Numbered from the stretch's first letter, positions 25,978 through 40,157 are shown. The stretch is DNA of 64,000 nt from Brachyhypopomus gauderio (GCF_052324685.1 NC_135212.1:24564262-24628261), one strand, 5' to 3'. Program-made: numbers and translations. The notes: a model not told the origin generated them from the sequence alone.

Positions 25978-28900
25978 AGTAGTCTGAAGCTACACCACTC
26001 CTTTTCAGTTCATGGGAAACACCACCACTTATCAGCAAAACAAAGAGTAGAACAAAAAAAGACATACAGAATATTAACAAGGCCTGTCACATGTGAAGGA
26101 GACAGAAACAAAACTAACCCATTCTCTAAAGTCATCTCCATTACTGCATCATCATTTCTCTCCACATCGGTGTGGGACCGAGAGGCTTCAACAGAACATC
26201 GTGTGTGTATGTGGCATCAGGGCAGGCGGATTAAAGGAGCCCCGCTGAGTTCTGGGGGTCTGAGTGAACATTTCTCTTGCCGAGTCCCTTCACGTGCCCG
26301 GTGTGTGCCCAAATGCTATGCATGCACCAGGCATTGCCAGGCACGCAAGAGGAACCAGCAGCTTTCCGCTGCTCGGCCAGCGCCTAAACCAGGCCTGGCG
26401 CCCCGAGCCATGGCCACCTTCCCCTCTGGAGCCCTAATCCTGCTAACCTCGTCAAAGCCACCGTGGCCTATTCACAACGAGCGGACTCTGAGAATGCCAG
26501 CTCACACTATAAATAGCCATTTCATTGAGGCCCAGTGATGAGAACTGGGAAGAGGTGGAGGCTATTCAAAGCAGCCATGTTTGTAAGCATTTAAGGTAAA
26601 AAAAAAAAAAAAAAAGTTAAAAGCAAGCTAAGCACTAAAATCAGGGAGGGGGGCTTCTTTTGCTAAATAAGAAACATAAGTGTCACTTTAAGACATTTAC
26701 AAGTTTTACAACCTCCTTTAGATTAAAGGTTAGCATCTACATGCTATTGGCTCATGCAAAACCTCCCTGGCCTGAAAAAGGATTATGTAGCTGTTTTGGA
26801 GAAGGGCACAAACAATGTGTAAAACAGGCCTGATAATGGCCAGCACAGGCTTGCTTCACTGATCATTAATTCATCATATGAATACTGATCTACAAGCAGC
26901 CAGTGACCTGAACCTACTCTGGCATAGATTAAAATGTCTGGCATGGAAGCCATGCCTTCCCCAGAGCAGGAAAAAACATCCAAAATAAATCAAAGGAATT
27001 ATTCAGCAGCCGTCGTGTCACCACAAGACCATAAAACAAAGCTTTTTTCCTCTCTGCAGATGCTAAAAACTATGTTCATTTTTCAAAGGGGCAGTTCTGC
27101 ATTTGTTGCTGTGGATCAACTTACGATCAGTTGCCCTGTTATCTTCTGCAGTTTTTGGACTAACAGAACTAAGAGTATAATCACTTTGGGATGTTTCAAA
27201 TGGTTCATATTTTGCAATGTTAAGATAAATGCAAAAGTGCTTATGAACATATTGCGATTGTAGATTGAAAAACCAATTTCTCACCAACTAAAGTGTGTGT
27301 ATTGTGATTGCGGATGTTACAGTGTGAGTACATGAACCTGCTGACCCTACAATCAGGCTTCTTTCCTCTCTCAGAGATGGAACCTGATGTCCGCCAATAA
27401 CGCCACAGATCTGGTCTTGAACCAGGGAGGACAGTTTTTGGGAGGGCAGGGGGACGAGGCTGGCAGAGATCAGAGGTGTCTCTTTCAATCAATGTCCTTA
27501 TTTGTTGTGGAGTTCTTAAGCCTGTGCAAAAAGCCTTACTCTGAACTTGGGCCTAACCTCTGCTCCTCACATCCTTTAAACCCCACCCCCCCTTTATTTA
27601 TATTCACTCACTGCGAGACACAAAAACAAAGGAACACTCGTGCCATTCCGCACTTACACACTGTACTTTCTCACAACAGGCGTGCTCACAGCAGGGGGCG
27701 TGGGACTTACGATCGGTGCTTAATCCCAAACTTTGATGCCTTTGTTCTTGCAGAAAAAGATTACGTTTTCGTTCTGGAAGTATAACATGCATGCAGGGTT
27801 TTGTAGTTGTTGTTGTTTGTTTGTTTATTTGTATCAGTGGTTTAGTCAGGGAGCAGTCAGTGGGAAAGGCACGAGAAGCCAGCAGAAAAACAGAGAGGTG
27901 CTGGAGGCCTTGATACTTGATCATCAGCCCACCAGCAATTAGAGCATTAGGAGAAGTCATTTATTTTGCCTATGTTAAAAAGGTGCTAAACTCTATGAAC
28001 CATTCCCTCATACCCAGCTGAAATTTCATCCTAAGCGAGTATGGCCCCACGGAACGAGAGACAGAGGGGTGGGGGGATTGGGGGCAGGGGGGGTTAGACC
28101 AACTACAGGGATTTGGATCAGTGCTGGAAATCCTGCCAAGATTTGGCCAATCTCTGGAAAATCCGGCCCCCTCCCCGCCCACTTTTTCCCTTTCTATTTT
28201 TTGCCCCTCCTCCTCCTCCTCTCTCTCTTTCTCTCCCCTAAGCCTGGTAAGATGGCTGCCTGCAGAGCTGCTCTCCAGATCCACAGCATCCAAGGCTCTC
28301 CCTGTGGATCACCTGAAGGAGCCCACAGAGAACTCGACCCAACTCTCAGCTCCAATCACAAGTGGATGAAAATCAGCTGCTCTCACCCCAGGACTAGCAC
28401 ACAGAGGTTGGCAACCACACGCTGTGTAGCCATGAGTGTGGTCTTGTTGCTGTTTAAAGACCACAGTTACTGCATTTCTAAAAGACAGCCAAAGTGGTTC
28501 TTAAATGGGGCCTGAACAACTGAAGAGTTGGAAGACAGGAACCTTATGGGCTTGCACACTTATTCCAGATCAGTACAATCTGAGCTGCTCCTTTTTCTGT
28601 CATCCATCATCCCTTCATCTCAAAGGGGCAGCAAACGTACCTGGATGCAGAGACCAGCTAGTGACCGCATGCCTCCGCACAGCAACGCCGATGAAAGAAC
28701 AACTCAACCCTGCCATGTGGCCTTGTCCAAAGGCAATCACTGGAGAAAATAGCAAACATGCATGACTTTCCTGAAAGGTTCCAGAGTCCCGCAACTGCAT
28801 CAGTCATCCCTCCAAAGTCAACATCAGACCTGCGCCAGGATCATTACACGGACATTAGCAAAGCCGCACCAGTCTTCCTGATACTGACGCTCAGAGGGCG

Positions 28901-31558
28901 TATTTAAAAATGCATGAAAAACCTGCTGCTAATTAACAAACCCAGGAGCACAAAAACACTCCCAAGTCCCGTCCTCACTCCACACCCAGCTATCAATGCC
29001 TTTTATAGCCATCAGTAGAGTGATAGCCCATTGATTACCAACTGAATCACAGCATACTTACACTGGATGCGCAAGTGGATGAACTTGCAAATGATGGCTA
29101 TTTTTAATCATCACTTCACATTAAACTCATGGTGGAGGCTCTTCTGACATGGGCCTCGAAATGTCACACAGACCCCACTGATCATTGTTTACAAGTCACT
29201 CACTACTGCCTGTTGACATGTTCTGTGTCCTTTTTGTGTTTTTTATTTAATTTATATATGTTGTGCTGATCTTCACCCTGTGCCTGTCAGTCTCTAGGTT
29301 CAGTAAATCCCACATTACCTGGTAGCTGTTTTGGGATTGAAATTTAAAGCTGAAGCCCATCTGACAAACAGCACCATCTCCTGGTTGCAGCAGGGAAACT
29401 GTTCCTGTGTGCTTGGGAAACAGTAATTGATGTTTTTCTTTTTCATTTATCTTTTCATTTTTTGAAGGTTGTCTTGTGAGACCTCGCTTATCCTGTTTTT
29501 GACAGAACCACTTGGGGTTTTGAATGAAGATTACAACATAAAATCTTATTATATATTAAATAGACCTATTACATGACACAATGATGAGGAAAAGGACTTC
29601 TGAAAGCATTTTCAAACTCAATTTAAAACCATCCTTCATTTAAAAAACTCAAACCAGATCCTCCAAATTCCTTGGAACACATACAGATTCAGTCTATTAA
29701 GATCAGGTGCTTATTTTATATATTATTTTATAACAAGCCAAAGTGATCATTTAAAGACGGCTGACATTGGCTAGGTACAGATTCTGCCCTGAACAGCAAA
29801 ACAAAACTGGTCACATTAGACTACAAAGACTTGTAAGATCAAACCCAGCCTCCATAATGACCAAAAACACCCCACTACCAGCCTGAAACAGCAGCATACA
29901 TTACCCCAGCACCCTGAATACCCTGGACTGCATTACTCAACAATACTGATCAGGGGACTGTTTTGGCCTGGAATTTCCTGATAAATATGATTGCATGGAC
30001 GCGAGGTATCTGATCCTGGCTCAGTGGTCATATTTCGATGCATGATGAATATGACCCATAGCTCCAAATCTGATGTGGTCCAATCCCGTAGCCTGGAGCA
30101 GGACAGAAGGGACGTGGATATTTCATATGACGGCCATCCACAAGTCTCCAACAACAACACGTCAGAACAAGGAGGAAAATCCAACCCCCTCGAGGACCCT
30201 GGGCTGGAGCTCTCCGATCACTTCATCCAGCTCTTGTAATGAGACCATTTCACAATGTCATGTGCAGATTTTTTTTCACTCCCCAGTTTTGACAAATGGA
30301 ACTGTGCTGTCTCCCTGGGTTACGGGCATGAAAACAACCACATCGATCCAGTTCTTTTAATTTTTTTTCCCAATGACCCTCATCCATGGAACAATAGCAT
30401 TTTTGTTTTTCTATGTAAGTGTAATGTGTGCTAGCTCTCACACACCAGAACCTAAAGGCTGTCATGAGGGAAATTCTCCTATTGTTTCATGCTGTTAAAA
30501 AAATGTGCAGTGCAATACAGCCATGAAGCACACCTGAAGGTACTGGCAGAAAAATAAATAAAATTCTGGCCAAGACCAAGCATGATCTCGTCTCATAAAC
30601 GTGTGTCTTAAAAACGTCTTAAGTGAGGAGATGGCAACCCCTGGACCCTGAAGCCAAGTAAGTGTGGCAGTGTGTGTGAGTGACATGTAAGTCCAAGGAA
30701 ATTGGAGATAAACAGATAAAAGAATGCTCTCCTGTCCGGCCTCAGCAGGGTGTGTGGGGCAGGAAAGAAATGTGTGTTTAAGCCGATTTCCTGTCCGGAG
30801 GCCCAGACCTCTCTAGCTGCTCCACAGTCAGCTCCAGACAAGCACTGCTGATAACTAAACCTGCGCTCTGGGGGAGGCCCTGTCAGGCCTGCCAGAGTGT
30901 TGCTGATGAGGGGACATGGAGGGAACATGGAGGAGACATGGAGGAGACATGAAGGAGACATGAAGAAGACATGCAGGGCTCTTAATTGGGGCTGTGTGCT
31001 GTTTGGATGGCTGAGCTGAGCTCTGGTGATGACTGTTGGGATCAGGTTTCTGTGGTGGCCCTCACTAGTCCAGCCTGCCCACATTCAGCAGGACCCAGAA
31101 CTCCCCTTGTGCCTCTCGCCCTACCCTGCCTCTCCATCATTACCCACAAATCCTCCTTTCTGCACGTTGCCTAGCAACGTGCTCCCTGACCCTCCACAAC
31201 ACTTCATCCAGCAGGGCCACTGTGTAGACCTCTCTGCTTGTGGAGGCTTTGCAGTCTTTGTGGAGTCTGGCTCACTTTTGTTATGAGAGAGAATGAGTTA
31301 CCCATCCTGGCTGCACAAATTATTCCCCCTTTCATCACTGTTCCACTACCAAACTCGGCCTCTCCCTGCATGATGAGTAATTCAGCTGTAGCTTCATGGA
31401 CTGAACAAGAGAAACTTCACACTGGCACTCAGAAACAAAGTCAAACTAAGAAGTCATAGCGAGGGAACCGTGTCAGGACCATTGCACAAGCAGGGACTGC
31501 TGCAAAAACCTAAGGCCTCGATTTGAAAAGCAAACTTCATGCACCCAACTGCTGTGCT

Positions 31559-31560
<2 letters not shown>
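25976..31560. other. Non-genic sequence, no recognisable gene
   Basis: No exon is recognised. Noted structures: a perfect MEF2-type decamer CTATAAATAG at 26,507-26,516; an A run at 26,598-26,615; and a 12-bp GACATGGAGGAG-type repeat of about five copies at 30,909-30,975. The 26,160-26,540 part is GC-rich and repeat-free and could be a regulatory element, which is conjecture. Confidence 0.55.
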
Positions 31561-31597
<37 letters not shown>

Positions 31598-31604
31598 GTG
31601 TGTG

Positions 31605-31668
<64 letters not shown>

Positions 31669-31704
31669 TGTGTGTGTGCGTGTGTGCATGTGTGTGTGTG
31701 TGTG
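31561..31704. repeat. (GT)n microsatellite, interrupted
   Basis: About 70 GT units with interruptions TTGTG near 31,596, GCG near 31,610 and 31,679, and GCA near 31,687. Confidence 0.96.
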
Positions 31705-31930
31705 AAACAGAAAATTAGGGGTAGTAATGCTTTTTATAAAAACTACATATTACCCTTTTTAAGGGCACGGATAGTTCTCTGAGATCAGAAATGGTTCCGT
31801 TCTGGCACAGAAAATTCTTATTACATGTTCATAAACTCCAGGGCATAAAAAATAGCCCAAACCCAAATTTTAATTTAATGGTTCTAACATCAAATCACTG
31901 GTCAGAAAATTAACAAGAACTATAAAAATG

Positions 31931-32083
31931 CATTCCTGAGATATGCCACCATCTTCTCCTCTCTATTCATTCCTGAGATGTTCCACCATCTTCTCCTCTC
32001 TAGTCATTCCTGAGATGTTCCACCATGTTCTTCTCTCTAGTCATTTCTGAGATGTGCCACCATACTCTCCTCTCTAGTCATTC
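31931..32083. repeat. 37-bp tandem repeat, four copies
   Basis: The unit CATTCCTGAGATGTTCCACC plus 17 bases recurs at 31,931, 31,968, 32,005 and 32,042, always at exactly 37 bp, with a short fifth start at 32,079. It is unrelated in sequence to the other 37-bp array at 15.1 kb. Confidence 0.92.
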
Positions 32084-32266
32084 AACCATTAAATTATGAA
32101 AAGATTTATATGTTTTCACATAAAACTAACACATGTCAAGATGTTCAAAAATTCCCAAGTATTCCAATTTTTTTTGCACAGGAGTGTACGGTAGTTATAT
32201 AGTAGAGTATATATGTGTGACATATTTATGACCCCATGTTCTGACAAGGTATAAAAACTGTGTGCA

Positions 32267-32269
<3 letters not shown>

Positions 32270-32315
<46 letters not shown>
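32270..32315. repeat. (TG)n microsatellite
   Basis: About 20 TG units after a GCATGCG interruption. The following 250 bases stay open in frame on + and are discussed in the findings. Confidence 0.95.
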
Positions 32316-32316
<1 letters not shown>

Positions 32317-34228
32317 CTTTGGAGCAACATGTGTGCCTCCAGACAGGCCAGAACTGGAAGTCCTACTAAATGACTTGAGCGACTGCGATCTGGCTGATAA
32401 CAACTTGTCAAACACATACACAGGAGTTGTTAAAGATCTTGAAAGCATTCTTGTAAAATGTGCAACCATCCTTTCTGGCACAGATCTCCCTATGCCACAG
32501 ACTATAGCTGAGAGCCTTAAATTAAACAGAGGAAGAACTTGGAGAACCAACTCGTTGACCATATCCACAGAGATGAAACCTGGCTGAAGCTTCCATTTGC
32601 TTATTTAGAAAGAGCAATTACAAAAGGAATAGAAGAGACCACAAAACCTTTCTCCAAAAGTACAGCTTGCATGCAGTAAAATGAGAACAGAGCAAAGCTC
32701 TGTCAGCATAGTCCCTTTTGGGGCGAAACCAGTTGAAATGATCAGATATAAACCCGCTATTCATCAAGACAAGGATTTTATTCAACTCTCTATTTTAAAA
32801 AAATCAAAAGACCTAGAAAAGATTGCAAGGGGTAAACTTCGTTTTAGAAAGATTGTTTCACTGTGCATTATAGCACAAACTGGTCTTTAGTGCCCTATGA
32901 TCAGTTTGAAGTTCACTTAGATAGATGGCAGGGTTCATCTCGTACTGTCGCTCTGGGCCAAAAAAGTCCAACCAGTGACACACTGGTTAAAAGAGTGAGT
33001 GCACTCATCACACCAGTGAGCAAATGACAGGAAAGAGTGGGATGACATCAGCCTCCAAGCTGCCGCGTGCTCCTTTAATGACCTGCGGGCCAAGATGAGT
33101 TTTTCTACATGGCTCAGAAAGACACGGTTCACCTTGACAGCGTGCCCATGACTTCAGAAAGAACATACTGTATTTCACCCACCTGCAGCAGAAAGCCAAC
33201 CTGAGGCTGGAGCTGACTCAAAATTAACATCCCCGCCTGCCGTGATTGACCCGGTGCTAACGTATAATATGATATGCTCTTTCTTCCTCTTCAGCAGAGG
33301 TCGCGCGCCACGCCTTGGTTCGCTCTGCGCCCGCCGGGGCTGTGGTGCCCACGTTGGGCTTGCTTTGAAGCAGAAGGCTGCCAGGCAGGTCAGGAACCGT
33401 CCCGGGAGCATTGGCAGGAGGCGAGGTGAGAGATGGACTGCTGTCCCAGGCCTGTTAAAGGTCAGCACTAACTCAGCAGCCCACGCCTGCAGCCTTGGCA
33501 GTAATGTAATAATCCGGCCTGGATTCCTGCAGCCTCTAACTAGAACACTCTCCTGGAACCGTGTACGGAGGGGGAGGAACTCGCGCAGAACTCCAAACGG
33601 ACCTCGTGGCAACTCGCACTCCCGCTGCCAGGTGGGGCCAGGCTCCCGGGGCCCGGACGATCGTTTGTCACGGGTCACGTCGGAATTTTGCAGTTTGTGC
33701 ACACACAATATCAGACAAGACGCTGGGCGTTTTCCGCAGCTCGAGGGTCAGCGGCGCGTCGCGTGGATCAAAGCGAAGCGGCCGTGCCCGACTGTGGCCT
33801 CCCTGGCCATGTGCAACCTGGACCATTTGCTGCCAGACCTCAGTGTGGAAGTGTCTGTAAATGTATGGTTTTGTCACAGTGTTCATACATTCCCCCCTAC
33901 AGCCAATGCAAACTCTCCGCCCATGGGGTGTGGCCTCCAAACCCCTCCCCTTCCCCCCGCACTGCAGATGTCAGTCAGAGATGACCCATATTACTGGCCC
34001 ACCAACCCTGCATGTTGTGAGGTGCTGTGCAGGTTTGGTCCTCATAAATGCACATTCAGCACTGCTCAACTCTTTGGTTCTCTCAGGACTACAAAACTGA
34101 TTTTACTGCATCTGCCACTTCGTCCCTGTGGTCCTCAAATCAGCACCACAATAAGCCCACGAGTTTTCATCAGTGCACTCTTCACCTTCAGGATTGGAAG
34201 AAGGATTGCTGTTATCAGCAATGGTTTT

Positions 34229-34304
<76 letters not shown>

Positions 34305-35468
34305 TTTATGGGGAAGACTTCCTTAGATGCTGAGAAAAGTCATGATTCAAAGAAAAATAGGGACTGAGGAAGATTCACAAAGATAGAGGAAAAGAGACAG
34401 AAGAAACAGGAAGTCGAACACCTGCCCTGTGAGGAATGTGTGGAATTGTCCCCTTTTCCCTCAGCCAACATTTGATTTAGATCAGGTGATAGGACCCTGG
34501 CCCCTGCACCCTGCACCCTGTGCCTCTTAGACGCCAACCCTGAGCCATAAGGCTCACAGTTCTGCAGTAATCCCACACAATCAAACTCCAGCAGCCCAAA
34601 CTCACTAAGGACTTACAGTTATCCAGTAATCCCACTCAATTAAGCTCTAGCAGTCTCTGAACTCACTAAGGACTCACAGTTATCCAGTAATCCAACACAA
34701 TCAAGGTCCAGCAGTCCAAACTAACTAAGGGCTCACAGTCAAAGCCCTGACAAGCTGACAGCCTGACTAGTGACCCTTAGAGAACAGTTCACCCCAAACT
34801 GCTTAAGTGGCTTCCTATGAACAAATGGTTAAGCAAAATGCTAACTGGCCCCCTGCTAGTTTTAATTCATTAATGACAGCATTATGAGGTAAGGTGTTAT
34901 GATATTCAAATGTAGGGCTACCTAGGGAAATGTGGCAAGCCTCCTGGCTATTTCTCCACACAAGGAGAGAGCTGTTTTCAGAGGGCATATTTATATATTC
35001 ATCCTGCATTTAGAAAGAAAAGTACCCTAACATCAGATTGCGCTTTGAACTTTGGTTAAAATGTCCAGCCACTCCTGCTTTTTAAAACGACTTCCCACTC
35101 CCAGGAGAATAAATGGTCTAAAAAGTTGCCCCAAATATCTTTTGCATTTACAATTAAAAAGCATGTTTGCGATTAAAGAGCATTCATCACAAGAAGTGAA
35201 AGCATAATGAGTTTTTGGACAGAGAACAGCAGCCCTGGAGTGGGGGGTCAGGGGAAGACAGCAGAGCGGAAACAGTGGCATGTCTGTGTGGCGTGCCGTG
35301 CCATGCTGACATTAGTAGCCTGTTTAACATGAGGTTCCAGTGAAGGTGAACTGGTCTGGACCGTGTAAACAAGGGGGGGGGGGGGGGGGGGGGTTGTAGC
35401 AGGGCCCGAATGTGTGATTAATCATGGCGTGGCTCCAGAGAGCAAGTCTGAAAAGCACCCTCCCCCAA

Positions 35469-35502
<34 letters not shown>

Positions 35503-38460
35503 ACCCGAGAACGAGAGAAGCAGGAATGCTGCATATGGGTGGTCAGTGAGCTTAAAGGTTTCAGCTGTGACACAGTAGAGTGCTGCTCCATGGGCCTGAG
35601 AGAAATGTGAAGACTCCTCTCTCTCCCCTTCTCTCTTTCCCCCTCTTACCCTCTCCCTCCCCTTCTCCCTCTCTCTCTCCCACTCTCCGTTTCTCCCCCT
35701 CTCCTTCTCCCTCTCTCCCCACCTCTCTATTTCTCCCCCTCTGCCTTCCCCTCTCTCTCTCTCTCTCTCTCTGTGCCCACATCATATAGCCAGCAGTCCA
35801 AACATGCACTAAAACCACATGCAGTGATCTGAAGCAAACCCGGGGCTAAATCCTAAAGACCTTCACTCTCACAGACTAAATCATAAGGCCTTTGTTTTTT
35901 TACTGTGGTTTCTGAGTGGAAGGCCTCTCTGCTGGAATGCAGCCATGACTTTTTAGCCAAGGTGTCTTTTTAGACGGCACTGATTAGTCTCCACCTTCTT
36001 TGCCTCCTTTGCTCTGTGGGGCAGTCTGGCATTTTGCACCACTCTGCCATTATTAGGGAATGCAACTTTCATTACCCAACAGAGGTATTACTTAATGAAA
36101 TATGCTTTGGCCTTTAGGAGCAGAGGAGGATATGTGCCTCCATAAGCAACATCCAAAAATAATGCAACTGAAAAAGTTTGTCCAGTGGGGTTATGTAGAC
36201 GATCTGTAAAATAAAGATGCTTCATGTCTCCGTAGCGTTCTGACATACATACATTTCATTGACGCTCCGAGCTCCTCATCCTGTTCTCGCTGCACTCTGC
36301 TGACACCATGAAACATTATTATCAATCACTGCCTTTGATGTTAGAAACACGCTCGACGGAGATCCGGAGTGGAGGATTCGTGCGGCGTGAAAATTAAAAT
36401 GTGCATGAAGGGCCTTACTGTGTTGGGAGGTTGGTCCAGCCTCCGTAGGGCCAGCGTCTGCCTGCCGACGGCAGCTCCGGGCCTCACCCTCTGACCTCGC
36501 TGTTTCAACAGCGCTGGAGAGGTGTGTGTGCCACTCCTTCCCACCCTAGCTACACGCTGCCGCTCGGAGAAGGCCTCCGAAGCCAAAGGCCTTGCCAAAA
36601 AAAGGATTTGTCCTAAGAACAGGGTGTGGAGGATTGGAAATACACGGTTTCATAATTCATACATAATGTGTACTGAAGTTCATTCAAGTTCATGCTTAAT
36701 GTAGGCATCTACACCTTATTCATGCGAGTTTGTTTGTCTGGAAAAGCCCATATTAGACTCGAGCTGGGTGAAGTCACGTCATATTGTATGGGACTGTGTA
36801 CGTGCATAAAGGGGCATACTTTCTTATAGACGTGTACTCCCCCACGATATCAAATGTGTGCATATCTACACGCGTGCAGTCGAACGTGCTGGGGGGGCCG
36901 GACTGAACCGGAAAGGTGAAGGTTGAGGCAGGTCTCCGAAAACAAAGAGCCTGGAGTCTCAGCACACACACTTTTCCTCTTCCTTGAAACACAGGGATCT
37001 TCCCACCATCAGTGGCTCAAGGGGAAACATCCTGAGAGCCGCGCTCACCTCTTTTTCGATCGCATCTCAATTTTGGGGTTGAAGGCATTAGAAGGAAGCG
37101 CTGAGGAAATGAACTACTGACACTGCTGTTCTCCGTCAGAAGCAGAACGAGGCACCATATCGTCCAGCCCAGAAGGGTGAATGTGATCAAATAAGGCTGT
37201 CAGGGCGTTATGCAAGTCCACGTTTTTAAATCTCATCGCTACTGTGATGAATAGAACCACTGCATGACGTTTTGTCCCACGCGTTAAAGTGTCGGGTAGT
37301 TGGGGACCATCATCAGTGGCCCTCTCAAAGTGCTCAGCTTTCTTCACTGACCCCGCGCATTCCTCCTCCTCCTCTTCCTCCTCCTCCTCCTCTCTCCTTT
37401 GTGAATTCTTTCCTTCTGCGTCTTGCCATCTATATGTTTCTCCCCCACCACCACCTCACCCCCCTGCCCACCATGTCACTTGCTGGTTTTTCTCTCCGTC
37501 GTTTGCTTCTCCCTCACCCTTTTCTCAGTGAAAATTGAGTCATAACTTCCTGACTCTGCTGGCCAAAGGTCAATCCCGGGGGCTCGCGATTCCTCCCCCG
37601 CGCTTCCCTCCCCCCCTCCCCCTTTCGCTCACCCCTGCACGGGGCCCCTCAGTCCCCCCTACGCCTCTGCTCTGCATTCCGCAGGCAGAAAGCACCTTCA
37701 AACAGGCGCAGTGGTGTGGCACCCACCTCCTCAGCTGCTGCGCCTCCTCAGCCGGGCCGAGGAGAGGTCTGACTGTGAGAAAATGCAGGCCAGCACCGGC
37801 CCGGCCCCCTGTGATGACAGTGAGAAGGCAACTGGGGGCTGAGTGGGGCAGAGAGATTGATATCTGTGGCACATGAATCCCTGAGCCTTCCCTGCCAAAC
37901 CCTGCCATTAAGCCCTGCATGAGAAGCCCTGTGCACACTTGCTCAAACACACGCGAACAGACACGCACGTATTCCCACAGACACACACACACACAGCCCC
38001 CCTCGTCTCTGCGGTGGTGACGGAGCTCAGGTCCTGCACTGACTGCCCCCTGACCCCACAAAGGCAGCGAGGGACTGCCCCTGCTCTCAAGGAGAGCTCG
38101 GGTTACACCCCCTCCGGCCGTTAATCCCTCGGAGGGGTTCGGATCTGGGGGGAGCAGAACGTGACACTGGAGGTGGCGGAGGTGGGCCAGGCGGGCGATA
38201 TCAGAGCTCCCCCACCTCCCATCTCTTGTGCCCATCACTCAAGCCCTGCGCTAAATCATAAGACCTCGGCCACTTAAACCCGGTGACCGCACCTGAGGCT
38301 GCTGGCAGCAGACTCCCTCTGCCTGCGCTTCAGCCAGGGCTCCACGCCGCTCCTCCTCTCTCCTCTCCTCCTCTCTCCTCTCTCCACAGAGCACCCTCTC
38401 CAGCTGCTCTGTAATGTGCTTCTGCCTCCCAGCTGAGATATGCAGCAGTGAAAGTTGTAC
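32316..38460. other. Non-genic stretch with GC-rich parts
   Basis: No known protein is recognised. CG-dinucleotide-rich parts lie at about 33,295-33,830 and 37,560-38,250. Simple repeats: (TG)n 34,231-34,303; three copies of a roughly 60-bp unit at 34,556-34,740; a G run 35,373-35,393; (CA)n 35,469-35,505; CT-rich 35,605-35,772; and a TCCTCC run 37,363-37,392. The longest open frame (33,242-34,333, +) ends in the TG repeat and has no recognisable domain, so I do not call it a gene. Confidence 0.5.
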
Positions 38461-38461
38461 A

Positions 38462-38567
38462 TGACATCACACAGTAATACATGACATCACAGTTATATGT
38501 GACATCACATTGTTATACATTACATCACATGGTTATATGTGACATCACACTGTAATATGTGACATCA
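38462..38567. repeat. Array of six TGACATCA octamers at ~20-bp spacing
   Basis: The octamer TGACATCA (once TTACATCA) starts at 38,462, 38,482, 38,500, 38,520, 38,540 and 38,560, with variable CATGGTTATATG-like linkers. It differs from the CREB/ATF consensus TGACGTCA at the one position expected from CpG deamination. It is either a decayed tandem repeat or a homotypic cluster of bZIP-type sites. Confidence 0.75.
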
Positions 38568-38569
38568 GA

Positions 38570-39789
38570 CCATTTTGCTGAGACCAATAGCTGAGCTGAG
38601 AGCACCTGGCTAGGCTACGTGAAGCTGTGAAGGCATTTACTACAAAATGAGACATGGATGTACAATGAACATGTACAAATGCAAGAATACTAGGTTTATA
38701 GAAACACTGCAAATTATGTTGATTCCCATTAACACTTTATTTAATGTTATAAGGAAGCTATTTGTCTCGATAAATACAATTAATTGATTGCTGATGAATG
38801 ATGCCCTGTCTACGAAATCCACTGAATATGAATTAAAAAAATATTAAATATAGATCGAATATCTCAAATACTGGTCATCTATAGGATGTACCTGACACTA
38901 CAGGCAGGTTTGGCTTCAATGGCCCCATGCTTCCTTCATGGTCTGCAGTTGGACTTGTGTGCTCTGATTATCAACACACACATCTGGATAGGTTTAGCCA
39001 AGGAATCCTATAAAAGGACCTTAATGGGCTGGTTGAACATTTCTGGAGACTGATTAAGAGTGCTTTTAGATCTGGTTTGCATCAATGCGTTCCATCTGTG
39101 AATTATTTGTGTTTTGTTTAAAGAAGCTATTTTCTTAATTTTGACCTCTCCTTGTGTGTTGCTGGGTCTTCAGACAGCCAGGCACTGGGAAGGTGACGCC
39201 CCGTACCAGCATGGACCTCTTCTGATGTGTTTGAGCAAAAGAAAGAAAAAAACAGTGTCCAAAGGGGGTGGGGGAGGGGCTTGTTAGTGGATGGAACAGG
39301 GTCTCAAAAGAGATGTGGCCTGCTCGTGTCTTCCATGTAACTAATCCCAGGACTCGAATGCAAAGCATGCATGCGTAAGGTGCATAAACTGCATTTTGTA
39401 TGCCCGACATGTAAAGTCCTAATAAATAGTCCCTTATGAATGTTTCTTTCTGACATGAGAGTTTTTGTCAGAAACATCGACAGTAAGAGGACGGTTGAAT
39501 GAGCATGCAATGCCCTCTGGTGGTTGTGTTTATTAGCACACGTTTGAACAATGTCTTTATAATAATATCATATATCATAAATAATATCAAAAATAATAAT
39601 AAACACCGAATAAACCTAACAATGTATTTCCTGTCTTGAAGATCTTGAAGATCTTTATGTTTTATATAAGAGATATACACACATAACATTGGTAATAGAT
39701 TACTAATGACTAATGTCGTTGCTAATGGCTAATGCCACTAATTACTAATCGCTAATTACGAATGTTTATTAATGTTATTAAGGATTACA
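38570..39789. other. Non-genic sequence, no recognisable gene
   Basis: AT-rich and without simple repeats beyond a TAATGxTAAT-like stretch at 39,695-39,770. No exon is recognised. Confidence 0.6.
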
Positions 39790-40157
39790 AATGCTACAAT
39801 GGCCTGGCAGGACTGACACCAGTTCAAGTATCTCCATATGACTCTGTCTCTGACTCTGTCCCCCTCTATCTCCGCACATGTACATCCCTAACTACTTTTA
39901 AGAAGCTCTTAAAAACTTACCTTTTTAGTATTGCCTTCTTAAATATGTAGGTTCACATGTGTACGTGTTTATGTATATGTGTGTATGTGTGTCCCTTTTC
40001 TCATCTGCTGCTTCTTTCTAATATTTTTAGTTATTTAATGATTTATTTTAAATTGTTGTGATTTATTCTAATCCTTTTTAGTTTATTTAAACTCTTGTTG
40101 CCTATTCCCTTGTAAAGTGTCCTTGTGTGTCTTGAAAGGCGCTTATAAATAAAATTC

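Noticed and set aside
37570..38238. 222-residue minus-strand frame in a GC-rich segment
   Set aside because: No domain, splice site or start context; open frames are expected in GC-rich DNA.
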